A stretch of 64,000 nucleotides of DNA from contig DAJPGB010000001.1 of assembly GCA_025992855.1 (NCBI GenBank), positions 620,001 through 684,000 of the forward strand, in the 5' to 3' direction. Shown here in pieces: positions 52,379 to 62,290 of the stretch. This DNA is from Coriobacteriaceae bacterium (GTDB lineage Bacteria; Actinomycetota; Coriobacteriia; Coriobacteriales; Coriobacteriaceae). The translations under genes were made by a program, and so were the position numbers. Under the pieces are notes generated by a model, which saw only the letters and a program-made list of their open reading frames with translations, searched no databases and was not told where the DNA came from. Each line of letters begins with the position of its first letter. Position 1 is the first letter of the stretch.

Positions 52379-52909
52379 ATGTATAAGCAGGATTTAGAGC
52401 AGACTCTGTTGGGCATTGACGAAGAGGCAGAGCTGGAAATAGGTCCAAGAGACGACAGACCGAGCGTTGTATTGGTGGGAGGAAGCGCCTTCATGCTAAA
52501 CGATGTGACGAATCGTTCGGTTACACATGACATCGATGTGTTTGAGGCGGACAGGTGCCTCCGCGAGATCATAGCTCGATACCCCGAGGTGAATGGTATG
52601 GCGGTGGCATATTGTAATCAGATGCCATTCAATTACGAAGATCGTTTGATCCCCTTGGATATTGGGGCGCGTTTTATCAGGTACTTTACGCCATCCTTGG
52701 AGGATCTGGCGGTAATGAAGCTCTATGCCTTCCGTCCGAACGACATCATCGATCTTCATAGTCAGGCATTCGTCGACCGACTTGATTGGGGGCTGCTCGA
52801 ACGGCTTATATTCGACGAGGGAGAAGCACTGGCGTCGTCGCCTTCGGAGCGGAGTTATCAAGAGATGGTCTGTGCATACAGGCAATACAAAAAGGAGGTG
52901 CTCGGTTGA
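52379..52909 (+). CDS. DUF6036-type nucleotidyltransferase (toxin-like)
   Basis: The 176-residue protein has the minimal nucleotidyltransferase pattern: VLVGGSAFML (G-G-S) followed by VTHDIDVFEAD (DxD) and later a conserved DLAVMKLYAFRPNDIIDL. Such nucleotidyltransferases act as toxins in MNT- or AbiE-like modules by modifying tRNA or proteins, with a linked HTH antitoxin. The start at 52379 is ATG. The stop overlaps the TTG start of the following HTH gene (TTGA), so both proteins are co-translated. AT-richer composition than the flanks suggests acquisition. Confidence 0.75.
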   Translation: MYKQDLEQTLLGIDEEAELEIGPRDDRPSVVLVGGSAFMLNDVTNRSVTHDIDVFEADRCLREIIARYPEVNGMAVAYCNQMPFNYEDRLIPLDIGARFIRYFTPSLEDLAVMKLYAFRPNDIIDLHSQAFVDRLDWGLLERLIFDEGEALASSPSERSYQEMVCAYRQYKKEVLG

Positions 52910-53469
52910 ATCTGACCTTTGAGGGATTCTTAAAAGGCTATTGCCGAGAGCTATCCGGACAGCAGTCGCTCAGTTTTAGAAAACTGGTTAAGCAAGCGAC
53001 GACGGTTGCGCCGCGCGTGGCGGAGCCCCTGTTTTTGCTCGCTTTGGCACAGGGTAAAGCCGAATACGTTCTGGGCTTATCCGAGGGTTCGTGGATGGAA
53101 GAGGGCTACCGAGGCGTTTTGTCCTTGTACGCCCAAACGGGTAGCCTGGCATCTCTATGCGCCGAGGATAAACTTCCTAATCGTTATGCCAACGTTTGGC
53201 GTGCGTATAGAGCGGTGAAGGAAAAGCCAGTGGCGGACAGAAGGATCAACGCCCTGATGCGAAAAAGAACGTTGGGAGCGCTAGAGGAATCGGGCGTAAC
53301 GCGCTACGGTCTCTGCCGCGATTTGAATCTGAATAAGGGAAACGTGTACGCATATTTAGCCGGTGATGACTCAAAGGTGAGCAGGGAGACGGCGCGCCGC
53401 ATTATGGAATATGCGGAGGAGAGGGGCGCCCAAGAAGGGACCGGGCGCCCGGTGCGTATGGCGGGGTAA
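52906..53469 (+). CDS. HTH protein paired with the nucleotidyltransferase (antitoxin-like)
   Basis: The 187-residue protein starts at TTG 52906, with AAAGGAGG 7 nt upstream and a 4-bp overlap with the preceding gene. The N-terminal two-thirds is helical and of unknown fold. The C-terminus (about residues 118-175) is a helix-turn-helix (YGLCRDLNLNKGNVYAYLAG, then SRETARRIMEYAEE). This size and arrangement fit an antitoxin/repressor of the neighbouring nucleotidyltransferase. The gene order toxin then antitoxin is reversed compared with AbiE. No operator was identified. Confidence 0.72.
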   Translation: MNLTFEGFLKGYCRELSGQQSLSFRKLVKQATTVAPRVAEPLFLLALAQGKAEYVLGLSEGSWMEEGYRGVLSLYAQTGSLASLCAEDKLPNRYANVWRAYRAVKEKPVADRRINALMRKRTLGALEESGVTRYGLCRDLNLNKGNVYAYLAGDDSKVSRETARRIMEYAEERGAQEGTGRPVRMAG

Positions 53470-53520
53470 GATTGATCGCGGTTTTGATCGGTGCTCGATT
53501 GGGTTTGTTGGGCGGAGTTT

Positions 53521-54876
53521 ATGTCTGCTATTGATATTGTGCTTGTTGTGATCGCCTTGGTGGCGGTGGGGGTTGCTGTGGCTTGCGCCCTCCAGCTCAA
53601 GAGCCTGCGTGCCGAGCTGCGGGAGCGTGGCGACAGTAGCGCGGAAACGCTGGTAGCGCTCGAGCAGGCCAACAGCACGCTCGACACCCTGAACGTCGCG
53701 TTGGCCGAAACCCGCCGCACGGCAAATGCCATCGCGCAGCAGCAGACGACCGACGCCGCCGTAGAGCAGCAGCGCTACCTGACCATTGCGCGCGAGTTCT
53801 CGCAGGCCGGCGACCGTATGGATGACCTGCGCCGCGAGACGGCCCAACAGCTTGGCGCCAACCGCGAAGGCATCGAGCATCGCCTGGACAAGGTGCGCGA
53901 GACGGTCGATGCTCAGTTGGGCGCCATCCGCAAAGACAACAACGTGCAGCTCGACCAAATGCGTGCGACGGTGGACGAGAAGCTCTCTCGCACACTCAAC
54001 GACCGACTGTCGGCATCGTTTAAGCAGGTGAGCGACCAGCTCGAGGCCGTGCACAAGGGCCTGGGCGACATGCAGTCTATCGCCACCGGCGTGGGCGACC
54101 TTAAGCGCGTGCTGGGCAATGTCAAGGCGCGTGGCATTTTGGGCGAGGTGCAGCTGGGCGCGATCCTGGCGGACATCCTTACGCCCGACCAGTATCTGGA
54201 AAACGTCGCCACCAAGCCCGGCGCCTCGGAACGCGTTGAGTTTGCCGTCAAGCTGCCGGTAGACGAGGGCGACCCCGTGCTGCTGCCGATCGACTCCAAG
54301 TTTCCGGGCGACGCGTACGAGCATCTGCTCGACGCCCAGGAGTCTGGTGACGCTGAGGCCGTCGCCGCAGCGCGCAAGACGCTCGATACGATGGTGAAAC
54401 GCGAGGCCAAGGACATCTGCGAAAAGTACCTGAGTGTGCCGGCAACGACCAACTTTGGCATCATGTTCGTGCCGTTTGAGGGGCTGTACGCCGAGATCGT
54501 CAGCCGCCCCGGGCTTATCGAGATCCTGGGCCGCGACTATCACGTCAACGTAGCCGGTCCCAGCACCATGGCGGCCATCCTCAATAGTCTGCAGATGAGC
54601 TACCAGACGTTTAGGCTGCAAAAACGTACCGACGACGTACTGCGCGTGCTCTCCGCCGTCAAGGCCGAGCTGCCGCGCTATCAGGCGGCGCTGCGCCGCG
54701 CCCAACAGCAGATCGAGACCGCGGGCAAAACGGTCGAGGGCATCATTACCACGCGCACCAACGTCATGGAGCGCAAGCTCAAGGACATCGACGCGCTGGA
54801 GGATGCCGACCAAGCCGATGAGATTTTGGGGCTCACATCCGCGGAGCTGCTCGCAGGCCAAAAAGACGAGGACTAG
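53521..54876 (+). CDS. rmuC: RmuC-family DNA recombination protein
   Basis: The 451-residue protein has one N-terminal transmembrane helix (about 5-25), a long coiled coil (about 30-170) and the RmuC domain with GILGEVQLGAILADIL, FAVKLP, LLPIDSKFPGDAYEHL and FGIMFVPFEGLYAEI. This domain is nuclease-like and limits recombination between inverted repeats. That is notable beside so many long palindromes, although it may be coincidence. ATG 53521 follows GGCGGAG. Confidence 0.93.
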   Translation: MSAIDIVLVVIALVAVGVAVACALQLKSLRAELRERGDSSAETLVALEQANSTLDTLNVALAETRRTANAIAQQQTTDAAVEQQRYLTIAREFSQAGDRMDDLRRETAQQLGANREGIEHRLDKVRETVDAQLGAIRKDNNVQLDQMRATVDEKLSRTLNDRLSASFKQVSDQLEAVHKGLGDMQSIATGVGDLKRVLGNVKARGILGEVQLGAILADILTPDQYLENVATKPGASERVEFAVKLPVDEGDPVLLPIDSKFPGDAYEHLLDAQESGDAEAVAAARKTLDTMVKREAKDICEKYLSVPATTNFGIMFVPFEGLYAEIVSRPGLIEILGRDYHVNVAGPSTMAAILNSLQMSYQTFRLQKRTDDVLRVLSAVKAELPRYQAALRRAQQQIETAGKTVEGIITTRTNVMERKLKDIDALEDADQADEILGLTSAELLAGQKDED

Positions 54877-54888
54877 CTGCATCTGACG

Positions 54889-54926
54889 GCGGGGCGCCGG
54901 TGTAAACGCGGGTGCCCCGCTGCTTT
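54889..54926 (+). terminator. Intrinsic terminator after rmuC
   Basis: GCGGGGCGCC and GGTGCCCCGC pair around a 12-nt loop and are followed by TGCTTTTCG, 12 bp past the stop codon. Confidence 0.65.
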
Positions 54927-55002
54927 TCGCATCGTGCTTGCCTGAAGTGCGCTTCAATGTGCAACAATGGCGTTTCGCCCTATCAGACGCGAAAGGAAGC
55001 CC

Positions 55003-56805
55003 ATGTCTCAGAGAAGCACCAGTCCGCTCAAACGCTCCACCGTGCGCCGCACGCTGCAGCGTTTTTGGGACGTCACGCGCACGCAGCCGCTGATCGTCTT
55101 TCTCTCGGTGTTCTCGTCGGCGGGCTACATCTTTTTGCTCACGTTTGCCAACACCTACGTGATGGCCCTCATCGTCGACCGCGTCCAGGCCGGCCCCGTG
55201 GCGGGTGAACAGGTGTTTGAGGTCTTCGGCCCCTATATCCTGGCGCTCGTGCTCGTCAACTTGGCAGGCCAGATCCTCTCCAAGCTGCAGGACTACACCG
55301 TCTACAAGCTCGAGATTGCGGGCAACTATCACCTGGCGCGCCTGTGCTTTGACACGCTCTCCAATCAATCCATGACATTCCACACCAGCCGCTTTGGCGG
55401 ATCGCTCGTGAGCCAGACGAGCCGTTTTATGAGCGGCTACACGGGTCTGGTGGACGTGACGGTGTATTCGCTCATCCCCACTATCACCTCGGTCATTTGC
55501 ACGGTGGCGGCGCTCGCTCCGGTGGTGCCCACATTTACCGTGATCCTGGTGTGCATCATGGTCGTCTACATTGCGTTTGTCTGGCTTATGTACAAGCGCA
55601 TCATGCCGCTTTCGGCCGCGACGTCCGCCGCGCAGAACAAGCTCTCGGGCGTGCTCTCCGACGCGGTCACGAACATCTTGGCCGTCAAGACCTGCGGGCG
55701 CGAGGACTTCGAACGCGATCTGTTCGACGCCGCCGATCGTGCCGCGCGCGACGCCGAGACGGTCTCGATGCACGCCATGATGCAGCGCAACTTTACGACA
55801 TCGGGCCTTATCGTCATCACCATGGCCGTGGTGAGTGTGTTCGTGGCGGGCGGCAACGCGTGGTTTGGCATCTCGGCGGGCTCGCTCGTCATGATCTTTA
55901 CCTACACCTATAACCTCACCATGCGCCTGAACTACGTGAGTTCCATGATGCAGCGTATCAACCGCGCTTTGGGCGATGCGGCAGAGATGACGCGCGTGCT
56001 GGACGAGCCGCGTCTGGTGGCAGACGACGAGAACGCCCCCGAGCTCAAGGTGCGCGAGGGCGCAATTGATTTTGAGCACCTGAGCTTTGCGTACCGTGAC
56101 GCTGCGGCGGGCGAGAACGTGTTCGATGACCTGACACTTCATGTGGCGGCGGGCCAGCGCGTGGGCCTGGTGGGCAAATCGGGCTCGGGTAAGACGACGC
56201 TTACCAAGCTGCTGCTGCGCCTGGACGACGTGCAAGGCGGCCGCGTGCTCGTGGACGGCCAGGACGTCTCGCGCTGCACGCAGCAGAGCCTGCGCCGCCA
56301 GGTTGCCTACGTGCCGCAGGAGGCGCTGCTGTTCCACCGCTCCATTCGCGAGAATATCGCCTACGGCCGCCCCGACGCCACCGACGAGCAGATTCGCGAG
56401 GCCGCGCGCCTGGCCAATGCGACCGAGTTTATCGACCGCCTACCCAACGGCTTTGACACCATGGTGGGCGAGCGCGGCGTCAAGCTTTCGGGCGGCCAAC
56501 GCCAGCGCGTGGCCATCGCCCGCGCCATCCTCACCGACGCGCCGATTCTGGTGCTCGACGAGGCGACCTCTGCCCTTGACAGCGAGTCCGAGGCGCTGGT
56601 GCAGGAGGCGCTCGAGAACCTGATGCGCGGGCGCACCTCCATTGTGGTGGCGCACCGCCTGTCCACCGTGGCGGCGCTCGACCGCATTGTGGTGCTGGCC
56701 GATGGTGAGATTGTCGAGGACGGCACGCATGCGCAGCTCGTCGAGGCGGGTGGCGAGTACGCGAGCCTGTGGAGCCGTCAGACCGGCGCATTCTTGGAGG
56801 CGTAA
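55003..56805 (+). CDS. ABC exporter (fused TMD-NBD)
   Basis: The 600-residue half-transporter of the MsbA/lipid A-like type has six transmembrane helices (about 35-310) and an ATPase domain with Walker A (GLVGKSGSGKTTL), Q-loop (YVPQEALLFHRS), signature (LSGGQRQRVAIARA), Walker B (ILVLDEATSALD) and H-loop (VVAHRLST). All catalytic residues are canonical, so a homodimer could be functional. Substrate unknown. ATG 55003 follows AAAGGAAG; an ATG at 54967 has no such site. nth follows 63 bp downstream in the same direction. Confidence 0.92.
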   Translation: MSQRSTSPLKRSTVRRTLQRFWDVTRTQPLIVFLSVFSSAGYIFLLTFANTYVMALIVDRVQAGPVAGEQVFEVFGPYILALVLVNLAGQILSKLQDYTVYKLEIAGNYHLARLCFDTLSNQSMTFHTSRFGGSLVSQTSRFMSGYTGLVDVTVYSLIPTITSVICTVAALAPVVPTFTVILVCIMVVYIAFVWLMYKRIMPLSAATSAAQNKLSGVLSDAVTNILAVKTCGREDFERDLFDAADRAARDAETVSMHAMMQRNFTTSGLIVITMAVVSVFVAGGNAWFGISAGSLVMIFTYTYNLTMRLNYVSSMMQRINRALGDAAEMTRVLDEPRLVADDENAPELKVREGAIDFEHLSFAYRDAAAGENVFDDLTLHVAAGQRVGLVGKSGSGKTTLTKLLLRLDDVQGGRVLVDGQDVSRCTQQSLRRQVAYVPQEALLFHRSIRENIAYGRPDATDEQIREAARLANATEFIDRLPNGFDTMVGERGVKLSGGQRQRVAIARAILTDAPILVLDEATSALDSESEALVQEALENLMRGRTSIVVAHRLSTVAALDRIVVLADGEIVEDGTHAQLVEAGGEYASLWSRQTGAFLEA

Positions 56806-56868
56806 GCGTCTCGGACGTGGGACAATTGTGCCTATAAGTTTATTGTGCCGTTGAGCCGAGGAGTCGTT

Positions 56869-57534
56869 ATGCCACGCGAGACCAATGCCGCCAAGCGCGA
56901 GCGCGCCATCGAGGTGTGCGAGCGCCTCAACCGTCGCTATGGCCCGGTCGAGTGCTTTTTGGACCACGAGAATCCCTTCCGCCTGCTGATCGCGGTGCTA
57001 CTCTCGGCGCAAACGACCGACGCGCAGGTCAACAAGGTGACGCCGCGGCTGTTTGCCCAGTGGCCCACGCCCGAGGCCATGGCCGGGGCGAGCGTGGCTG
57101 ACGTGGCAGACACCATCAAGTCACTCGGCTTCTACAAGAGCAAAGCCAAGCATGCCGTCGAGGCCGCGCAGATGATCGTCGCCGACTATGGCGGCGAGGT
57201 GCCGGCCGACATGAAGGAGCTTGTAAAGCTGCCGGGCGTGGGACGCAAGACGGCGAACATCGTGCTCAACGTGGGGTATGGCATCGTGGAGGGCATTGCG
57301 GTGGACACGCACGTCAACCGCATTGCGCACCGCCTGATGTTGAGTCCCAAGACGCATGCCAAGGAGCCGCTCAAGACCGAGCAGGATCTGCTCAAGATTT
57401 TGCCGCACGAGTATTGGGAGTCGGTCAACCATCAGTGGATTACCTTCGGTCGCGAGATCTGCGACGCCCGCAAACCCAAGTGCGGCGAGTGTCCGCTGGC
57501 AGATTTGTGCCCCAGCGTGCGCGTGACGGGGTAG
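56869..57534 (+). CDS. nth: Endonuclease III
   Basis: This 221-residue DNA glycosylase/AP lyase removes oxidised pyrimidines. The sequence shows LLSAQTTDAQVNKVTP, the HhH ELVKLPGVGRKTANIVLN with the catalytic Lys, AVDTHVNRIAHRL with the catalytic Asp, and the complete 4Fe-4S motif CDARKPKCGECPLADLC. This contrasts with the cluster-less MutY-like protein at 48926. ATG 56869 follows GAGGAG. A terminator lies about 105 bp downstream. Confidence 0.97.
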   Translation: MPRETNAAKRERAIEVCERLNRRYGPVECFLDHENPFRLLIAVLLSAQTTDAQVNKVTPRLFAQWPTPEAMAGASVADVADTIKSLGFYKSKAKHAVEAAQMIVADYGGEVPADMKELVKLPGVGRKTANIVLNVGYGIVEGIAVDTHVNRIAHRLMLSPKTHAKEPLKTEQDLLKILPHEYWESVNHQWITFGREICDARKPKCGECPLADLCPSVRVTG

Positions 57535-57638
57535 GGCGGAACGCATCTTCGTCTGGCGTTTTTTGCGGGGCCGGGTTTGCCCTTGAGTCGGAGTCCTCTC
57601 CATGCGCTACCATGACAGACAATATATTTGACGTACGA

Positions 57639-57668
57639 CCCGCCGAGCTTGCCCCGGCGGGCTTTTGG
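57639..57668 (+). terminator. Intrinsic terminator between nth and mfd
   Basis: CCCGCCG and CGGCGGG with a 9-nt loop, followed by CTTTTGG. It lies only 25 bp before the mfd start. Confidence 0.6.
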
Positions 57669-57691
57669 CGTTGCGATGCCGGAGGAACAGC

Positions 57692-60600
57692 ATGCTCATT
57701 CACCGTATAGCCGCGCAGCTCTACACTGCCGAGGCGCTGCAGACCGTCGAGGCCGGGCTCGATGCCGGCGAGGACGTGACGCTGGCCGTGTCGCAGTCGG
57801 GCCGCACGCTCATGGCGGCCGCCCAGTTTGCGCGCCGTCCGCGCCCGACGGTCTACATCGTGAGCGGCGAGGATGCGGCCGATCGCGCTGCGCGCAGCCT
57901 TGCCGCCTATGTGGGGCTGGCGCGCGTGTGCCGCTTTCCCGAGCGCAAGGACTATCCGTGGCGCGAGCAGGCGCCCGACGATGCCGTGGTGGCGCAGCGC
58001 TGCGAGGCGCTCGGGCGCATCGTGCGCGGCGACAACTGCATTATGGTCGCCTCGGCCCGCGCACTGCTGCGCTGCGTGCCGCCGGTCGAGAGCCGCTACT
58101 GGGAGTCCACGACCTTTGCGGTGGGCGAGGAGATCCCTTTTGACGAGGTGCCGCGGCGCCTGGTGGGCATGGGCTATACCAATGCCGGTGCCGCCGACGC
58201 GCCCGGCCTGTTCCGCGTGCACGGTGATACCGTCGAGGTGTTCCCCGCGCAGGAGAAGGCACCCGTGCGCATTGAGTTCTTTGGCGACGAGATTGATCGC
58301 ATCCGCCGCATGGTGAGTTCCACGGGGCAGACCATCGGCAACGAGGACAGCATCGAAATCTTCCCCTGCCGCGAGCTGGCGCTCACCGACGAGGCCGTTC
58401 ACAACATGCACGTGGCGCTCTACCGCGCCAGCCAGGACGACAGTAAGCTGGCGGCGCTGCTCGAGATGGTGGATGCACGCATCGTCACGCCCGAGCTCGA
58501 CCGCTTTTTGCCGGTGATGTACGGCCAGACCGTGAGCCCGCTGTCGCATGTGAGCGGCAAGGCGCTCGTGGTGCTGTCCGAGCCGCGCTCGCTGTTCGAC
58601 GACTGCCTGCGCGCCTACGAGGATATCGAGGCGCGTGCCGGCGAGGCGGGGGTCGACCGTCTGGACGGCCTGTACGTGCGTGCCCAGCAACTCGACTTTG
58701 GTGCCCAGCAGCGCCTTAACTACGTGAGCTTGATTCGTGCCGGCGGTGCGGTGACGGCAGAGCTCAAGATTGAGCAGCCGGCCATCGCGGGCTCGGACAA
58801 ACGCTTTATGACGCGCATCCAGGAGGTCGTGGGCAAGCGCTATGCCTGCGTGTTTGCCATCCCCGACCGCGGTGCGCGCGAGTCGATGGAGCTCACCTTT
58901 GGCGATGAGGGTATTACCTTTGAGGAGTCGCTGACGGCCGCGCCCGAAAACGCCGGCGCTATTGGCGACCGTGTGCGCGTGGCGGCGGCGGATTCTGCCG
59001 ATCGTGCTGTCCGCCAGGATGCTCATGCTGCAATTCGCGAACGCAAGGCCGACGCGCTCAACGCCCGCTCGCTCGAGGCAGGTGCCGCCCAGGCTGCCGC
59101 CGGCGCCGCCGTGCCCACCATCTCGCGCGGACGCGTGACCTTTGTCGATGCCGCCTTGCCGCAGGGCGTGGTGGTGCCCGATGCCAACCTGGCCGTGTTC
59201 TCAATCGCCGACCTCAACGCCCGCATGGACGCCAACCGCGCGCGCAGCCGCCGCAAGGTGGACATTACGCAGATCACGTTCCCGTTTAAGCCGGGCGACT
59301 ACGTGGTGCACGCCACTCACGGCATCGCGCTCTTTAGCGAGATCGCGCGCCAGGAAGTGGGCGGCAAGGAGCGCGACTACTTTTTGCTGGAATATGCCGA
59401 CGGCGACAAGCTCTACGTGCCGCTGGAGCAGGTTGACCGCATTACGCGCTACGTTGGTCCCGACGGTGACAAGCCGCGCCTGACCAGGCTCAACACCGCC
59501 GACTGGACGCGTGCCACCAACAAGGCGCGCAAGAACGCCAAAAAGCTGGCGTTTGACCTGGTCGATCTGTATACGCGCCGCTCTTCGATTACCGGTATCG
59601 CTTGCCCGCCCGACACGCCCGAGCAGATCGAGATGGAGCAGAGCTTCCCCTACGACGAGACGCGCGATCAGCTGGAGGCCATCGCCGATATTAAGGCCGA
59701 TATGGAGGCGCCCAAGCCCATGGACCGCCTGCTGTGCGGAGACGTGGGCTTTGGCAAGACCGAGGTCGCCCTGCGCGCGGCGTTTAAGTGCGTGGACTCC
59801 GGTCGCCAGGTCATGGTGCTCTGCCCCACGACCATTCTTGCCCAGCAGCACTACGAGACGTTCTTTGAGCGTTTTGCCCCGTTTGGCCTCGAGGTCGAGG
59901 TGCTCAGCCGCTTCCGCACGCCGGCGCAGCAAAAGCGCGCGCTCAAGGCGTTTGCCGAGGGCACGATCGATGTGCTTATCGGCACGCACCGCCTGCTCTC
60001 GGCCGATGTGAACCCCAAGAACCTGGGCCTGGTGATCATTGACGAAGAGCAGCGCTTTGGCGTGCAGCACAAGGAGCAGCTCAAGAACCTGCGCGAGCAG
60101 ATTGACGTGCTCACGCTTTCGGCCACGCCCATCCCGCGTACCATGCAGATGGCCACGAGCGGCGTGCGCGACATGAGCCTGATCACCACGCCGCCCACCG
60201 GACGTCGCCCCGTGATCGTGCACGTGGGGGAGTACGACCCCGACGTGGTGAGTGCGGCGATTCGTCTGGAGGTGGGTCGCGGCGGACAGGTGTACTACGT
60301 GTCCAACCGCGTCAAGACCATCGACGACGCCGTGGCACGCGTGCACGAGGCCGCGCCCGAGGCGCGCGTGGGCGTGGCGCACGGCAAGATGAGCCCGCGC
60401 GAGGTCGAGGACGTGATGATCGAGTTCGCGACCAAAAAGATCGATGTGCTCATCGCCACGACCATCGTGGAGAGCGGCATCGACAACGCGACCGCCAACA
60501 CGCTCATCATCGAGGACTCGCAGCGTTTGGGCCTGGCACAGCTCTACCAGCTCAAGGGCCGTGTGGGCCGCTCGGCCACGCAGGCCTACGCGTACTTTAT

Positions 60601-61324
60601 GTTCCCGGGCGAGTTGCCGCTTACCGAGGAGGCCACGGCGCGCCTGACCGCACTGTCCGAGTTTCAGGACCTGGGCAGCGGCATGCGCATCGCCATGCGC
60701 GACCTGGAGATTCGCGGCGCCGGCTCGCTGATGGGCGCCGAACAGCACGGCAACCTATCGAGCGTGGGCTTTGACCTGTTTACGCAGATGCTGGGGCAGG
60801 CCGTGGCAGAGGCGCGCGGCGACGACGATGCCGGCGTGGAGGCGGCGAGCGTGGGCATTAACCTGCCGGCCGATTACTTCTTGTCCGAGGAGTACCTGCC
60901 GGCGGTGGACCAGCGCGTGCTCGTGTACCGTAGGCTTGCGGCGGCCGAGGACCTGGAGAGTATCGACGAGGTCCAGGAAGAGACCGAGGCCGCGCATGGC
61001 GAGCTGCCGTTGGCGGGACTCAACCTGTTCAACCGCGCGCGCATCCGCATTCGCGGCGAGCGCCTGGGGCTCGAGAGCGTTACGCTCAGCGGCGGGCGCA
61101 TCACGTTTTTGGGCGTCGACGTACCCAAGAAGGTGGCCTTTGAGCTTAAGACCCGCTACGGTGCGGTGAACTTCCCCAAGAGCCGCAAGCTGTCGGTGCC
61201 CTACAAGGCCGGCGCCGGCGCGGGCAGCGGCCTGGGCCGCGGTCTCGACGCCAACGACGGCACCGGCCCCGTGGCGGCTGCCCTCATGCTGCTGCAACAG
61301 CTGGGTGCAAGCGACGACGACTAA
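57692..61324 (+). CDS. mfd: Transcription-repair coupling factor
   Basis: The 1210-residue protein releases stalled RNA polymerase and recruits UvrA. It has an N-terminal UvrB-like module (about 1-480), a CarD-like RNA-polymerase-interaction domain (FKPGDYVVHATHGIALF, about residue 530), a RecG-like helicase with Walker A (GDVGFGKTEVALRA), the DEEQ box (IIDEEQRFGVQHKEQL) and GRVGRS, and a C-terminal TRCF domain. A linker before the CarD region is Ala-rich. The ATG at 57692 has GGAGGAAC upstream; the frame is open before it. The order matches the family and length is usual. Confidence 0.97.
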   Translation: MLIHRIAAQLYTAEALQTVEAGLDAGEDVTLAVSQSGRTLMAAAQFARRPRPTVYIVSGEDAADRAARSLAAYVGLARVCRFPERKDYPWREQAPDDAVVAQRCEALGRIVRGDNCIMVASARALLRCVPPVESRYWESTTFAVGEEIPFDEVPRRLVGMGYTNAGAADAPGLFRVHGDTVEVFPAQEKAPVRIEFFGDEIDRIRRMVSSTGQTIGNEDSIEIFPCRELALTDEAVHNMHVALYRASQDDSKLAALLEMVDARIVTPELDRFLPVMYGQTVSPLSHVSGKALVVLSEPRSLFDDCLRAYEDIEARAGEAGVDRLDGLYVRAQQLDFGAQQRLNYVSLIRAGGAVTAELKIEQPAIAGSDKRFMTRIQEVVGKRYACVFAIPDRGARESMELTFGDEGITFEESLTAAPENAGAIGDRVRVAAADSADRAVRQDAHAAIRERKADALNARSLEAGAAQAAAGAAVPTISRGRVTFVDAALPQGVVVPDANLAVFSIADLNARMDANRARSRRKVDITQITFPFKPGDYVVHATHGIALFSEIARQEVGGKERDYFLLEYADGDKLYVPLEQVDRITRYVGPDGDKPRLTRLNTADWTRATNKARKNAKKLAFDLVDLYTRRSSITGIACPPDTPEQIEMEQSFPYDETRDQLEAIADIKADMEAPKPMDRLLCGDVGFGKTEVALRAAFKCVDSGRQVMVLCPTTILAQQHYETFFERFAPFGLEVEVLSRFRTPAQQKRALKAFAEGTIDVLIGTHRLLSADVNPKNLGLVIIDEEQRFGVQHKEQLKNLREQIDVLTLSATPIPRTMQMATSGVRDMSLITTPPTGRRPVIVHVGEYDPDVVSAAIRLEVGRGGQVYYVSNRVKTIDDAVARVHEAAPEARVGVAHGKMSPREVEDVMIEFATKKIDVLIATTIVESGIDNATANTLIIEDSQRLGLAQLYQLKGRVGRSATQAYAYFMFPGELPLTEEATARLTALSEFQDLGSGMRIAMRDLEIRGAGSLMGAEQHGNLSSVGFDLFTQMLGQAVAEARGDDDAGVEAASVGINLPADYFLSEEYLPAVDQRVLVYRRLAAAEDLESIDEVQEETEAAHGELPLAGLNLFNRARIRIRGERLGLESVTLSGGRITFLGVDVPKKVAFELKTRYGAVNFPKSRKLSVPYKAGAGAGSGLGRGLDANDGTGPVAAALMLLQQLGASDDD

Positions 61325-61381
61325 TTGGGTCGACGCTGCAAACGCCCCATTTGGGCAATCTGACCTCATCGAAAGGAAAGC

Positions 61382-62245
61382 ATGTTCGGATACATCTATA
61401 AGAAAGATGTCGCCATGATCGCGGTTGTCCTGTGCCTTTGTCTGGGCGTGGGCAGCTTCTTCGATTACCAGATCTCGAGCGCGCTGTTCAACATCGGCAG
61501 CATGTACGGCCGCTTTATCGAGGCCGCCGGCGAGCTGCCGTTCGAGCTGACGGCGAGCATCGCGGGCGTCATGCTTGTGCGCGCGGCGCGTCCCGACTCC
61601 AGGGGGAGCAAATGGCTCGCCGTGCTCGGCATCCTTGTCAATGTCGGTCTGGCCGGCTACGAGATTATTTCGTCCCTGCGGGTTGGCGGCAAACTCATCG
61701 CGGCTCAGCTGGTGCTGACGTTTGTGCTGGTCATCGCCGCCAACCTCATCGTCTATCGCCTTACGCGTGACACCGACCCCGACGAGCTCACGCGCTGGGC
61801 GCTGATGGTGCTTGCCGTGTGGGTTGCCCAAGCCATCATCCTCAACGTGATCGTCAAACCGCTGTGGTCACGCCCGCGCATGCGCGTGATTGAGGTCACG
61901 CCGGGGCTCAATTTTCAGCCGTGGTGGGTAATCGGCAACCCCGACAAGTGGAGCTATATTGCGGCCGGCGTAATCAAGGACGGCTTTAAGTCGTTTGCGA
62001 GCGGACACACGGCGCACGCGGCGATCGGCCTTATGCTCGCCGGGCTTCCCGCGGCGGCCTTTACGGAAAAGCCTTCGCGTCGCCGCGTGGTCTTTTGGGC
62101 GGCGGCTGCGGTTGCGGCGCTCGTCGCCTTTGGCCGTATCGTGATCGGTGCACACTTTTTGACTGACGTGAGCTGCGGCTTTGCCCTGGTGTTGGCGCTT
62201 GAGTGCCTTGCCGCGCGCATTGCCTATCCTCACGGCGTACAATAG
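61382..62245 (+). CDS. PAP2-family membrane phosphatase
   Basis: The 287-residue protein has about six to seven transmembrane helices and the three lipid-phosphate-phosphatase motifs: KPLWSRPR (KX6RP-like), FASGHTAHA (PSGH-like; Ala in place of Pro) and RIVIGAHFLTDV (SRX5HX3D-like). Such enzymes dephosphorylate undecaprenyl pyrophosphate or phosphatidic acid at the outer membrane face. The variant first residues of the motifs suggest a divergent member. The start lies after GAAAGGAAAG, 57 bp after mfd. Confidence 0.85.
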   Translation: MFGYIYKKDVAMIAVVLCLCLGVGSFFDYQISSALFNIGSMYGRFIEAAGELPFELTASIAGVMLVRAARPDSRGSKWLAVLGILVNVGLAGYEIISSLRVGGKLIAAQLVLTFVLVIAANLIVYRLTRDTDPDELTRWALMVLAVWVAQAIILNVIVKPLWSRPRMRVIEVTPGLNFQPWWVIGNPDKWSYIAAGVIKDGFKSFASGHTAHAAIGLMLAGLPAAAFTEKPSRRRVVFWAAAAVAALVAFGRIVIGAHFLTDVSCGFALVLALECLAARIAYPHGVQ

Positions 62246-62290
62246 CCCCACCTGAATCATCTGGACGATACCTGGTAAGAGAGGATTGCC

